Assembly: GCF_049800955.1 (NCBI RefSeq)
Contig: NZ_JBNAGA010000001.1
Location: 2,108,001-2,172,000, forward strand
Direction: 5' to 3'
From: JAKVBH01 sp049800955
Lineage (GTDB): Bacteria > Pseudomonadota > Alphaproteobacteria > Rhodobacterales > Rhodobacteraceae
Length of the DNA: 64,000 nucleotides
Made by a program: the position numbers and the translations under genes. Shown here in pieces: positions 43,540 to 50,372 of the stretch (its first letter is position 1; every line of letters starts with the position of its first letter). The notes beneath the pieces were generated by a model, which was not told where the DNA came from, did not search any database, and saw nothing but the letters and a program-made list of their open reading frames with translations.

Positions 43540-43712
43540 TATCGCTTCTCCAACTCTTGCAACTTCATCGCCATGACCCACAACAGGGCGAGGACGCCAA
43601 AGGGAATAACACTTGCCAAGGCCCACCACTTATTGATGCCGAAAAACGGCAACAGCTTGAGCATCGGGATAATCGTGAGGACCGTAAAGATCAGCCAAAG
43701 GATGCCTTCCAT
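43539..43712 (-). CDS. 57-aa small membrane protein between nuoC and nuoD
   Basis: Small reading frame, too short for routine gene calling. It reads MEGILWLIFTVLTIIPMLKL, then LPFFGINKWWALASVIPFGV, then LALLWVMAMKLQELEKR: two hydrophobic helices with a charged C-terminus. Start and stop overlap neighbours: TGATG with the 36-aa frame and TAATG with nuoD. The spacing and hydrophobic pattern support a real gene, but I do not recognise the family. Confidence 0.65.
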   Translation of the reverse strand: MEGILWLIFTVLTIIPMLKLLPFFGINKWWALASVIPFGVLALLWVMAMKLQELEKR

Positions 43713-43822
43713 CACACGACCTCACGCTCAGGCATGCTGAAAAAGCGGCGGCGCAAAGATGGAACGGCCAGCACAAACGGACCGATTGTGATCACCCAGA
43801 GCGCGCGTTCGAGAGCAGACAT
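43712..43822 (-). CDS. 36-aa small protein between nuoC and nuoD
   Basis: Very small reading frame: MSALERALWVITIGPFVLAV, then PSLRRRFFSMPEREVV. One hydrophobic helix is followed by a basic segment, so a single-span membrane peptide with the positive end in the cytoplasm is likely. It overlaps nuoC by 3 bases (ATGA type) and the next small gene by 1 base (TGATG). The perfect overlap chain argues that it is translated. Confidence 0.55.
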   Translation of the reverse strand: MSALERALWVITIGPFVLAVPSLRRRFFSMPEREVV

Positions 43823-44433
43823 CAGGCGCTCTCCCCTTGTGTCTTTTCATCACCCGGCAGGATGTACTCCGCGCCCTCCCACGGGCTCATGAAATCAAAC
43901 TGGCGGTATTCCTGCGTCAGGCTGACCGGCTCATAAACCACGCGTTTTTGCGCCTCGTCATAGCGGACCTCGGTATATCCCGTGGTCGGGAAATCCTTGC
44001 GCAGCGGGTGGCCGCGAAAGCCGTAGTCCGTCAGGATCCGACGCAGATCGGGGTGGCCGGAGAACAAGATGCCGAACATGTCGAACACTTCGCGCTCAAA
44101 CCAGTTGGCGGATGTATGAATATCGGTGATCGAAGGCACCATATCCTCCTCACGCACAGCCACACGCAGCCGGACCCGATGATTTCGGTACATCGAGAGG
44201 AAGTGATACACGACATCGAAACGGCGCGCGCGCTCGGGATAATCAACGCCGGTGATGTCCACGAGCGAGGAGAACTGACAGGTCGCATCGGACTTGAGCC
44301 ACTCCACGAGCCCATGGATCGAACCCAGAGCGACATCGATGTTCAACTCGCCGAAAGTGACATCCCAGCCGAGCACGCAATCGGGACGCTTCAGCTCAAT
44401 ATGCGTTCCCAGCTCTTTGAGGGCTTCAGACAT
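43822..44433 (-). CDS. nuoC: NADH-quinone oxidoreductase subunit C
   Basis: 30-kDa peripheral-arm subunit of complex I, 203 aa. The family signature ERARRFDVVYHFLSMYRNHR is followed by EREVFDMFGILFSGHPDLRR and ILTDYGFRGHPLRKDFP. It ends in an ATGA overlap with a 36-codon frame and begins 9 bp after nuoB. Confidence 0.97.
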   Translation of the reverse strand: MSEALKELGTHIELKRPDCVLGWDVTFGELNIDVALGSIHGLVEWLKSDATCQFSSLVDITGVDYPERARRFDVVYHFLSMYRNHRVRLRVAVREEDMVPSITDIHTSANWFEREVFDMFGILFSGHPDLRRILTDYGFRGHPLRKDFPTTGYTEVRYDEAQKRVVYEPVSLTQEYRQFDFMSPWEGAEYILPGDEKTQGESA

Positions 44434-44442
44434 ATTCGTCCC

Positions 44443-44976
44443 CTACCTGACCAATGTACCCGTGCGACGGATTTTGCGGGCCAGTTGCAAAATACCATAC
44501 AGCAACGCCTCAGCCGTGGGCGGACAGCCCGGCACGTAGATGTCCACAGGCACAATCCGGTCGCATCCACGCACAACGGAGTAGCTGTAGTGATAATAGC
44601 CCCCGCCATTGGCGCAGGACCCCATTGAGATGACGTAGCGCGGCTCGGGCATCTGATCGTAGACCTTGCGCAGCGCCGGCGCCATTTTGTTTGTCAGCGT
44701 TCCGGCAACGATCATCACGTCGGATTGTCGTGGAGACGCGCGGGGCGCAATGCCAAACCGTTCTGCATCATAGCGCGGCATCGAGGTGTGCATCATTTCA
44801 ACCGCGCAACAGGCCAGACCAAAGGTCATCCAGTGCAACGAGCCGGTACGAGCCCAGTTGATGATATCTTCCGTGGAGGTCAGCAGGAAACCCTTGTCCT
44901 GCAATTCCCGGTTTAGCTCTTGCGTGGCGACTTCGCGGTCCATGCCCGCGGAGTTGGCTCCGGTGGCTACTCCCAT
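44443..44976 (-). CDS. nuoB: NADH-quinone oxidoreductase subunit B
   Basis: Carries cluster N2 of complex I next to the quinone site, 177 aa. Ligand motifs are GLACCAVEMM, GSCANGGGYYHYSY and VPGCPPTAEALLYG. Its start overlaps the nuoA stop by 10 bp. Confidence 0.98.
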   Translation of the reverse strand: MGVATGANSAGMDREVATQELNRELQDKGFLLTSTEDIINWARTGSLHWMTFGLACCAVEMMHTSMPRYDAERFGIAPRASPRQSDVMIVAGTLTNKMAPALRKVYDQMPEPRYVISMGSCANGGGYYHYSYSVVRGCDRIVPVDIYVPGCPPTAEALLYGILQLARKIRRTGTLVR

Positions 44977-45332
44977 TCAAGCGCTCCCTTTTTCCACTCA
45001 TAGGCAAAGCCTATGGTCAACACCGCAAGGAAAATCATCATGGACCAGAAGCCCAGCATCGAGATGTCCTTGAACCCAACGGCCCACGGAAACAGGAACG
45101 CGATTTCGAGATCGAAGATGATGAACAGGATCGAGACGAGATAAAACCGAACGTCGAATTTCATCCGCGCATCGTCAAACGCGTTGAAGCCGCATTCGTA
45201 GGCAGAAACTTTTTCAGGATCAGGGTTGCGAACGGCCAGCACCACAGCGGCAAGGATCAGGACAAGCCCCAATCCGATGGCAACGGCCAGAAAGATGAGG
45301 ATCGGGAGATATTCCCGGAGCATGTCTTCCAC
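44967..45332 (-). CDS. nuoA: NADH-quinone oxidoreductase subunit A
   Basis: Three-helix membrane subunit of complex I, 121 aa. It starts at GTG 45332 (VEDMLREYLPILIFL), which gives the usual family length; ATG 45323 is an alternative. The conserved loop YECGFNAFDDARMKFDVRFY contains the Cys that reports the quinone-gating state. First gene of the nuo operon; the promoter region is 45333-45677. Confidence 0.96.
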   Translation of the reverse strand: MEDMLREYLPILIFLAVAIGLGLVLILAAVVLAVRNPDPEKVSAYECGFNAFDDARMKFDVRFYLVSILFIIFDLEIAFLFPWAVGFKDISMLGFWSMMIFLAVLTIGFAYEWKKGALEWE

Positions 45333-45462
45333 GAGGATGGTCCTTTCCCTCTCGGCGCGCGCCACACAGGGCGCGTCCAGATGGCTGATCTGGTTGCTTC
45401 GCTGGTTTAAAGATGTGCGCCGGGCTGGTCAACTCACAGAAGGTTAATTCCCCCCCCATCCA

Positions 45463-45478
45463 AACGCGCTAGCGCGTT
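45463..45478. promoter_or_regulatory. 16-bp perfect palindrome in nuo promoter region
   Basis: AACGCGCTAGCGCGTT is its own reverse complement. It lies about 130 bp upstream of nuoA, next to a run of eight C. Candidate operator or small hairpin. Confidence 0.45.
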
Positions 45479-45491
45479 GAAATATATGAAC

Positions 45492-45504
45492 TTCCGTAAC
45501 GGAA
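45492..45504. promoter_or_regulatory. 13-bp dyad TTCCGTAACGGAA
   Basis: Arms TTCCGT and ACGGAA around one central base, upstream of the AT-rich stretch in the nuo promoter region. Candidate regulator site; protein unknown. Confidence 0.4.
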
Positions 45505-45564
45505 TGCTTCAAATGCGGCAAATCGTCGGCATGGCCGCGCTGCGGACGCGGGGGCAAATGGTCG

Positions 45565-45578
45565 TTTGTGATCACAAA
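45565..45578. promoter_or_regulatory. 14-bp palindrome TTTGTGATCACAAA
   Basis: Perfect dyad without spacer. It contains TGTGA and TCACA half-sites of Crp type but lacks the N6 spacer, so it fits a GntR-like or other dimeric regulator better than Crp. Confidence 0.4.
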
Positions 45579-45677
45579 GCGGCCTTCCTGTGCTGATAGC
45601 GAGTCGGCACAGGTCTCAACCGGGATTAGGTTAGCGCTAAAGGTGGAGCTCTTTGATCTCCGCCCCAATCAGGACGG

Positions 45678-46463
45678 TTATGTCTGCTTCCAGGGCGGGG
45701 GCGTTTTGGCGAAAAACGCGGCGATCCCGTCTTGCGCTTCTTGTGTGCGCCAACGGTGTGCCAAGGCCTCAATCGCCAGATCGACCTGCGCCTGATCAAC
45801 GCCGTACCCGAGATCCCGCAAAAGCGCCTTTGTCTCCGCAACCGCTCCCGGCGCGCAGGAGAGGTACGGCTCGGCCTCGCCCTCGACGGCAGCCTCCAAG
45901 GCATCGCGCGCCACAACGCGAGACACCAAGCCGAGGCTTTGAGCCTCTACTGCGTCAAACGTCCGCGCCGACATCAAAACGCGGCGCGCCGGACCGGGGC
46001 CCATACGGCGCACAACGAAAGGGCCGATATTGGCAGGAATGACCCCCAGCCGGGTTTCCGTGAAGCCGAATACCGCTGTTTCGACAGCCACCACGGCATC
46101 ACACACTGCCATAAGACCCAGCCCACCACCAAAGGCATTGCCCTGCACTTTGCCAATCAAAGGCTGCGGCAAGTGATCCAGCGCCAGCAACGCCCCGGCC
46201 ACTTTCGCACTTTCGCGGCGACGGGTCTCGTCATCCGCCTCGAACTGCGCACGCATCCAGGCCAAATCGCCGCCCGCGCAAAAACTGCGGCCTTCCGCGG
46301 CAAGCACAACAACCCGGACGTCCGACCGCCCCTTCAGGAGAGAGGCGGCATCAGCGATCTCTTCAAGCATCTCGCCCGACATCGCATTGTGCTTATCGGG
46401 ACGCGCGAGCGTCAGGGTGGCGATCCCCTTCGCATCACAGGTGAAGCTGAGCGTCTGGTACAT
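45678..46463 (-). CDS. liuC: Enoyl-CoA hydratase, probably methylglutaconyl-CoA hydratase
   Basis: Crotonase-fold hydratase, 261 aa from ATG 46463. Oxyanion-hole region GRSFCAGGDLAWM and the second block QGNAFGGGLGLMAVCD are present, and FGFTETRLGVIPANIGPFV carries the catalytic region. It follows HMG-CoA lyase in the leucine operon, so hydration of 3-methylglutaconyl-CoA to HMG-CoA is the likely reaction; the fold alone does not show it. Confidence 0.85.
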   Translation of the reverse strand: MYQTLSFTCDAKGIATLTLARPDKHNAMSGEMLEEIADAASLLKGRSDVRVVVLAAEGRSFCAGGDLAWMRAQFEADDETRRRESAKVAGALLALDHLPQPLIGKVQGNAFGGGLGLMAVCDAVVAVETAVFGFTETRLGVIPANIGPFVVRRMGPGPARRVLMSARTFDAVEAQSLGLVSRVVARDALEAAVEGEAEPYLSCAPGAVAETKALLRDLGYGVDQAQVDLAIEALAHRWRTQEAQDGIAAFFAKTPPPWKQT

Positions 46464-46476
46464 TTCGACCTCCTGC

Positions 46477-47337
46477 CTAAGTGGACGGGCGCCGCAAGGA
46501 TTGCGCCAAAGCGGCCGCCTCATTCACAATTTTCATATCAAGGCCATGTTCGATCCCGCGGCTCTCCAACAGGGCGGCGACACGTTCCGTCGCGACATTG
46601 CCTTTCGCACCGGGGCTGTAAGGACATCCGCCCAATCCCCCCACCGCGGCATCAAAGACGCGCAAACCGTGCTCCAGCGACAGTTCAATATTTTCCAAAG
46701 CCAGGCCATCGGTGTCATGGTAGTGCCCCGCAAGCGCCGATGCCGGGACATGATCGACAACGGCCTGAAGCATCTGTTCCACCTGATCTGGCCTGCCCCT
46801 TCCGGTTGTATCGCCGAGACTGATTTCATAGCATCCCATATCGAACAGAGCGGCTGCAACACGCGCCGCATCCGATGGCGCCACTGGACCGGAATAGGGG
46901 CAATCCACCGCAACTGAAACATAGCCGCGCACCGGCATGCCAACTTCCTGCGCCCGCGCCATGACAGGTGCAAAACGCGCGAGGCTTTCATCGATTGTTG
47001 CATTGATATTGGCCTTGGCAAATGCTTCGGATGCCGCACCGAAAATCGCAACCTCCGAGGCCCCCGCATCAATGGCGCGCTCCAGCCCCTTGGTGTTCGG
47101 CGCAAGCGCCGCATATGACACGCCGGGCGCCCGGACGATGCCCGCCATGACATCCGCGCTATCGGCCATCTGCGGCACCCATTTGGGCGAGACGAACGAC
47201 GCGCATTCAATACGTTTGAACCCGGCGCGGCTCAACAGATCTGTCAGAGCGATCTTGTCCGAGGTCGGTATGATCTTCTCTTCGTTCTGAAGCCCGTCTC
47301 GGGGACCCACTTCAAAGATCTCGACAAAATTCTCCAT
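46477..47337 (-). CDS. mvaB: Hydroxymethylglutaryl-CoA lyase
   Basis: TIM-barrel enzyme that splits HMG-CoA to acetyl-CoA and acetoacetate, the last step of leucine degradation. 286 aa from ATG 47337. Blocks: EVGPRDGLQNE at the N-terminus, ECASFVSPKWVPQMAD, the metal site GHYHDTDG and GGLGGCPYSPGAKGNVATE with the catalytic Cys. Located between liuC and GST genes in one leftward operon. Confidence 0.95.
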   Translation of the reverse strand: MENFVEIFEVGPRDGLQNEEKIIPTSDKIALTDLLSRAGFKRIECASFVSPKWVPQMADSADVMAGIVRAPGVSYAALAPNTKGLERAIDAGASEVAIFGAASEAFAKANINATIDESLARFAPVMARAQEVGMPVRGYVSVAVDCPYSGPVAPSDAARVAAALFDMGCYEISLGDTTGRGRPDQVEQMLQAVVDHVPASALAGHYHDTDGLALENIELSLEHGLRVFDAAVGGLGGCPYSPGAKGNVATERVAALLESRGIEHGLDMKIVNEAAALAQSLRRPST

Positions 47338-47365
47338 GAGCCCCTCCTCTTGCGCCATCATAGGT

Positions 47366-47393
47366 TTCTTCTGGCCAAAAATACGCAAATCCC
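47366..47393 (-). repeat. 28-bp intergenic element, copy 1
   Basis: On the minus strand it reads GGGATTTGCGTATTTT, TGG, CCAGAAGAA. It begins 10-11 nt after the GST stop codon and ends 28 bp before the HMG-CoA lyase start. It differs from the copy at 57932-57959 only in the three middle bases. Function unknown. Confidence 0.7.
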
Positions 47394-47403
47394 ACGATTG
47401 CCC

Positions 47404-48072
47404 TCACGCTTCCCAGGCGGGATAGAAGTCCTGGGTGTAGAGCCGTTCCCCGTCCGTCTCAGGCAGCGCTGCCTGGAAAGCCGGGCGCTCGGAAATCCGC
47501 GCATACCAGGCCCGGGTTTCGGGAAAATCGTCCAGCCGTGCAAAGTGCTGGCCCATGTAGACCGCCTGCCCCACCGAAACGTCCGCCGCCGAGAACCCTG
47601 ACGTCAACACATAGTCCCGGTTTTCGACCGGCGTGGACAGACGCGCTTCGATTGCCTCATAGCATTTTCGCAAACGCGCAGCTTCCAGCTTCATCACGAT
47701 GGGAGAGCGCATTGCATCTTCATAAAGCATAATGTGCTGCTGCGTGAGAGCCGCCACATGCTGGCTGATGGTTTCCGCAAAATGCACCCAGACGAGCCAT
47801 GCCATTCGATCCGGCTCATCAGGCGCGCGGCCCATCCAGGCCTCGGGGAACCTTTCGCAAAGATATTCGGTGATCGCACCCGTCTCAAACATGCGTTCGC
47901 CTTCGATCTCGAGGGCAGGCACGCGGCCTGCGGGTGAGAGCGAGAGGAACTCCGGTTGCCTCAACGTCTTGTCAAACGGGTAGCTGCGCAGTTCAAAGTC
48001 GACGCCCAGCTCGTGCAGCAGCCAAAGCGTGCGCATGGAGCGGGATTGGGGACAATGGTGCAATGTAATCAT
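47404..48072 (-). CDS. Glutathione S-transferase family protein
   Basis: Cytoplasmic GST of 222 aa: N-terminal thioredoxin-like domain (LHHCPQSRSMRTLWLLHELG, where Ser takes the catalytic position) with the cis-Pro/ESxAI-like site in GRVPALEIEGERMFETGAITEYL, and a C-terminal helical domain. It lies inside the leucine operon between the small unknown protein and HMG-CoA lyase, overlapping the former by 4 bp. A role in handling reactive acyl-CoA-derived compounds is possible but not shown. Confidence 0.85.
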   Translation of the reverse strand: MITLHHCPQSRSMRTLWLLHELGVDFELRSYPFDKTLRQPEFLSLSPAGRVPALEIEGERMFETGAITEYLCERFPEAWMGRAPDEPDRMAWLVWVHFAETISQHVAALTQQHIMLYEDAMRSPIVMKLEAARLRKCYEAIEARLSTPVENRDYVLTSGFSAADVSVGQAVYMGQHFARLDDFPETRAWYARISERPAFQAALPETDGERLYTQDFYPAWEA

Positions 48073-48350
48073 GCTTCCTCTCCGGTCGGTTGTTCCAACT
48101 GGCCGTCATGGCCGATGCGATAGGAAAACCGGCCCGCCGCACCCTCGCACAAAACAATAAGCCAGACATCGGCCCTGCGCCCGGGCAAACCCCTGCAATC
48201 CGTGAGATCCCCACCCGTCTCGGCGACATATTGCGCGGCGTAAAACGCAATGACCTTGCCCTCGTCCAGAGGCTCTGCACGGCTGAGCAACAGCCCAAAC
48301 ACAGCCCCGCAAGCCGCCAGCGCTGATGCGACGATCCAGACCGCCTTCAT
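48069..48350 (-). CDS. Hypothetical membrane-anchored small protein in leucine operon
   Basis: 93 aa, with an N-terminal hydrophobic segment (VWIVASALAACGAVFGLLL) and a soluble C-terminal part with Cys in LTDCRGLPG and LIVLCEGAAG. It overlaps ivd and GST by 4 bp each, so it belongs to the operon. I do not recognise the family. Confidence 0.7.
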   Translation of the reverse strand: MKAVWIVASALAACGAVFGLLLSRAEPLDEGKVIAFYAAQYVAETGGDLTDCRGLPGRRADVWLIVLCEGAAGRFSYRIGHDGQLEQPTGEEA

Positions 48351-49510
48351 CCCATTGCGGCCATCAACTCACGACCCACCAACATACGCCTGATTTCGGA
48401 GGTCCCGGCACCGATCTCCATGAGCTTGGCATCCCTGAACAACCGCGCCACAGGCGCATCGGCGAGAAAGCCTGCGCCGCCAAGGGCCTGCACCGCCTGA
48501 TGGGCCTGCACCATGGCCTGCTCAGAGGCATAAAGGCAGCAGGCCGCCGCATCCTGCCGCGTGACCTCGCCACGATCACAGGCCTTCGCACATTCATAAA
48601 CATAAGCGCGCGCTGAATTCATCGCCGTATACATATCCGCGATCTTGCCCTGCATCAGCTGGAACGACCCGATGGGCCGACCAAATTGCTCGCGCTCGGA
48701 GACATAAGGCATCACCTCGTCCAGACAGGCGGCCATGATCCCCAGACCAATCCCCGCCAAAACAACGCGCTCGTAATCCAGACCAGACATCAGGACCGCA
48801 ACGCCGCGTCCCTCTTCGCCCAGAATATTCTCAAATGGCACTTCGACATTCTCGAAAATCAGCTCCGCCGTGTTGGACCCGCGCATGCCCAGTTTGTCAA
48901 AATGCGGCGAGGTTGAGAAACCGGCCATGGTCTTTTCAATCAGAAAGGCCGTGATGCCTTTGGAGCCTGCGTCCTTATCTGTCTTGGCATAGACCACAAG
49001 CGTGTCGGCATCCGGCCCGTTGGTGATCCAGTATTTGTTGCCATTCAGGCGAAAATGATCGTTGCGCTTCTCGGCATGCAGCTTCATCGACACGACATCG
49101 GAGCCCGCGCTTGGCTCGGACATGGCCAACGCGCCCACATGGACCCCGCTGATCAACCCCGGCAGGTAGCGCGCCTTTTGAGCGTCGGTGCCGTTCAACT
49201 TGATCTGATTGACGCAAAGATTGGAATGCGCGCCGTAAGACAGCGAGACCGAGGCCGACGCCCGCGCAACCTCCTCAATGGCCACCACATGGGCCAGATA
49301 GCCCATGCCTGCCCCGCCTTCCTCCTCACTCACCGTGATCCCATGCAGCCCCAAGGCGCCCATTTCCTGCCAGAGCTCCGGCGGAAAGATATTGTCTCGA
49401 TCAATATCTGCCGCCATGGGTTTGACGCGATCCTGCGCCCAGCGATGCACCATATCGCGCAGCGCCTCCACATCTTCCCCGAGATCAAATTTCATGACCG
49501 CATTGAACAT
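48347..49510 (-). CDS. ivd: Isovaleryl-CoA dehydrogenase
   Basis: FAD acyl-CoA dehydrogenase that oxidises isovaleryl-CoA to 3-methylcrotonyl-CoA; 387 aa from ATG 49510. Typical blocks are GITVSEEEGGAGMGYLAHVV, ALAMSEPSAGSDVVSM and YWITNGPDADTLVVYAKTD. The active-site Glu is expected in the substrate loop (LDYERVVLAGIGLG), as in isovaleryl-type members. First gene of the operon; a TetR-like operator lies 24 bp upstream. Confidence 0.93.
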   Translation of the reverse strand: MFNAVMKFDLGEDVEALRDMVHRWAQDRVKPMAADIDRDNIFPPELWQEMGALGLHGITVSEEEGGAGMGYLAHVVAIEEVARASASVSLSYGAHSNLCVNQIKLNGTDAQKARYLPGLISGVHVGALAMSEPSAGSDVVSMKLHAEKRNDHFRLNGNKYWITNGPDADTLVVYAKTDKDAGSKGITAFLIEKTMAGFSTSPHFDKLGMRGSNTAELIFENVEVPFENILGEEGRGVAVLMSGLDYERVVLAGIGLGIMAACLDEVMPYVSEREQFGRPIGSFQLMQGKIADMYTAMNSARAYVYECAKACDRGEVTRQDAAACCLYASEQAMVQAHQAVQALGGAGFLADAPVARLFRDAKLMEIGAGTSEIRRMLVGRELMAAMG

Positions 49511-49533
49511 CGCAGGCGCCTCCGCATCCCATT

Positions 49534-49553
49534 TATTGAACACTCGTTCAATA
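49534..49553. promoter_or_regulatory. TetR-like operator upstream of ivd
   Basis: TATTGAAC-ACTC-GTTCAATA is a perfect 8-bp inverted repeat with a 4-bp spacer, 24 bp before the ivd start. The geometry suits a TetR-family dimer controlling branched-chain acyl-CoA catabolism. No regulator gene is adjacent. Confidence 0.6.
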
Positions 49554-49584
49554 GTAAGGCGTGGCGCGCATTGGGTCAAAGCAA

Positions 49585-49610
49585 AAGGGCGCACATGTCT
49601 GTGCGCCCTT
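49585..49610 (-). terminator. Terminator of VPLPA gene 3
   Basis: AAGGGCGCACA and TGTGCGCCCTT form a perfect 11-bp stem with a 4-nt loop. On the minus strand the stem is followed by TTTTGCTTTG. It lies 36 bp after the end of the VPLPA gene. Confidence 0.8.
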
Positions 49611-49645
49611 CACTTTGGTGTCCACCGGAAAAAAAAGAGAGGAGA

Positions 49646-50296
49646 TTACGTGCGGCGACGCAGCATCGCCAACCCACCAAGCCCTGCCAAGAGCAGTGGC
49701 AGGCCCGCAGGAAGTGGCACAGGAGCAACCGTACCCCATGCGATGTTGTCGAACTCCAGGATCTCCGTCTGCGAGACATTGAAGGTCACGCTGGAGAAAC
49801 CGCCGGTATCGATGATGCCGAAAAAGCCGGCCCCCGCGTTCGTGACGGGCACAAACAGATCCGACAGACTGTTGCCGCCATCGTCGCTGTAGTCAACAAC
49901 TGTGGAGGTTTGGTCGAACGAGGACCAATCAATCCCAAAGGCATTGATTGTGGAGGCGAAGGTGAAGGTGACAGAGCCATTGCCCGAAAAGCCAAGACCT
50001 TGCACACCTTCCGTCCGCGTGAGGCTATTGGACCCGAAAAGCGTCAGTCCGCCGCCGCTATGGGTCAGCGTGAAATCGGCGAAGGTCAATGTGTTGCCAA
50101 CCGCACCTTGCAGCCCCTCAAAACCCTCTGAGGATACAGGCGATCCGACTGCCGTTTGCCAATTGCTACGCTCGGTTTGCAATGTGCCAAGGCCGGTTGG
50201 CAATACATCTTCTGCCGTAAATGTGGTCGTCGCTGCTTGCGCCATTCCAGCCAGGCCGATCATAGCGACGGCCAAACCTACGGAATACAATTTCAT
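49646..50296 (-). CDS. VPLPA-CTERM sorting-signal protein 3
   Basis: Exported protein of 216 aa. Signal peptide ends in GMAQA; the middle is a beta-rich Ser/Thr/Gly-rich domain (NSLTRTEGVQGLGFSGNGSV and FDNIAWGTVAPVPLPAG). C-terminus VPLPAGLPLLLAGLGGLAML plus RRRT is the exosortase sorting signal, identical to that of the protein at 21793 except for the last residue. AAGGAG before ATG 50296 fixes the start. Monocistronic with its own terminator. Probable surface protein, function unknown. Confidence 0.85.
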   Translation of the reverse strand: MKLYSVGLAVAMIGLAGMAQAATTTFTAEDVLPTGLGTLQTERSNWQTAVGSPVSSEGFEGLQGAVGNTLTFADFTLTHSGGGLTLFGSNSLTRTEGVQGLGFSGNGSVTFTFASTINAFGIDWSSFDQTSTVVDYSDDGGNSLSDLFVPVTNAGAGFFGIIDTGGFSSVTFNVSQTEILEFDNIAWGTVAPVPLPAGLPLLLAGLGGLAMLRRRT

Positions 50297-50372
50297 AATT
50301 CTCTCCTTCTCAAGTCGATAACAGAATCACTTCTACGGTGCAGAAATACTGCAGCTTGGGGCAATCCCCAAA

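Larger units (their letters stand above)
45333..45677. other. 345-bp promoter region of the nuo operon
   Basis: No coding frame with plausible start is seen. The region upstream of nuoA holds three palindromes and one longer inverted repeat (see separate entries and finding), and an AT-rich stretch TTCATATATTT (minus strand, near 45480-45492) that could hold a -10 element. Confidence 0.5.

Noticed and set aside
45565..45578. Crp site in the nuo promoter
   Set aside because: TGTGA and TCACA are adjacent without the 6-bp spacer needed for Crp or FNR binding, so it is kept only as an unassigned palindrome.
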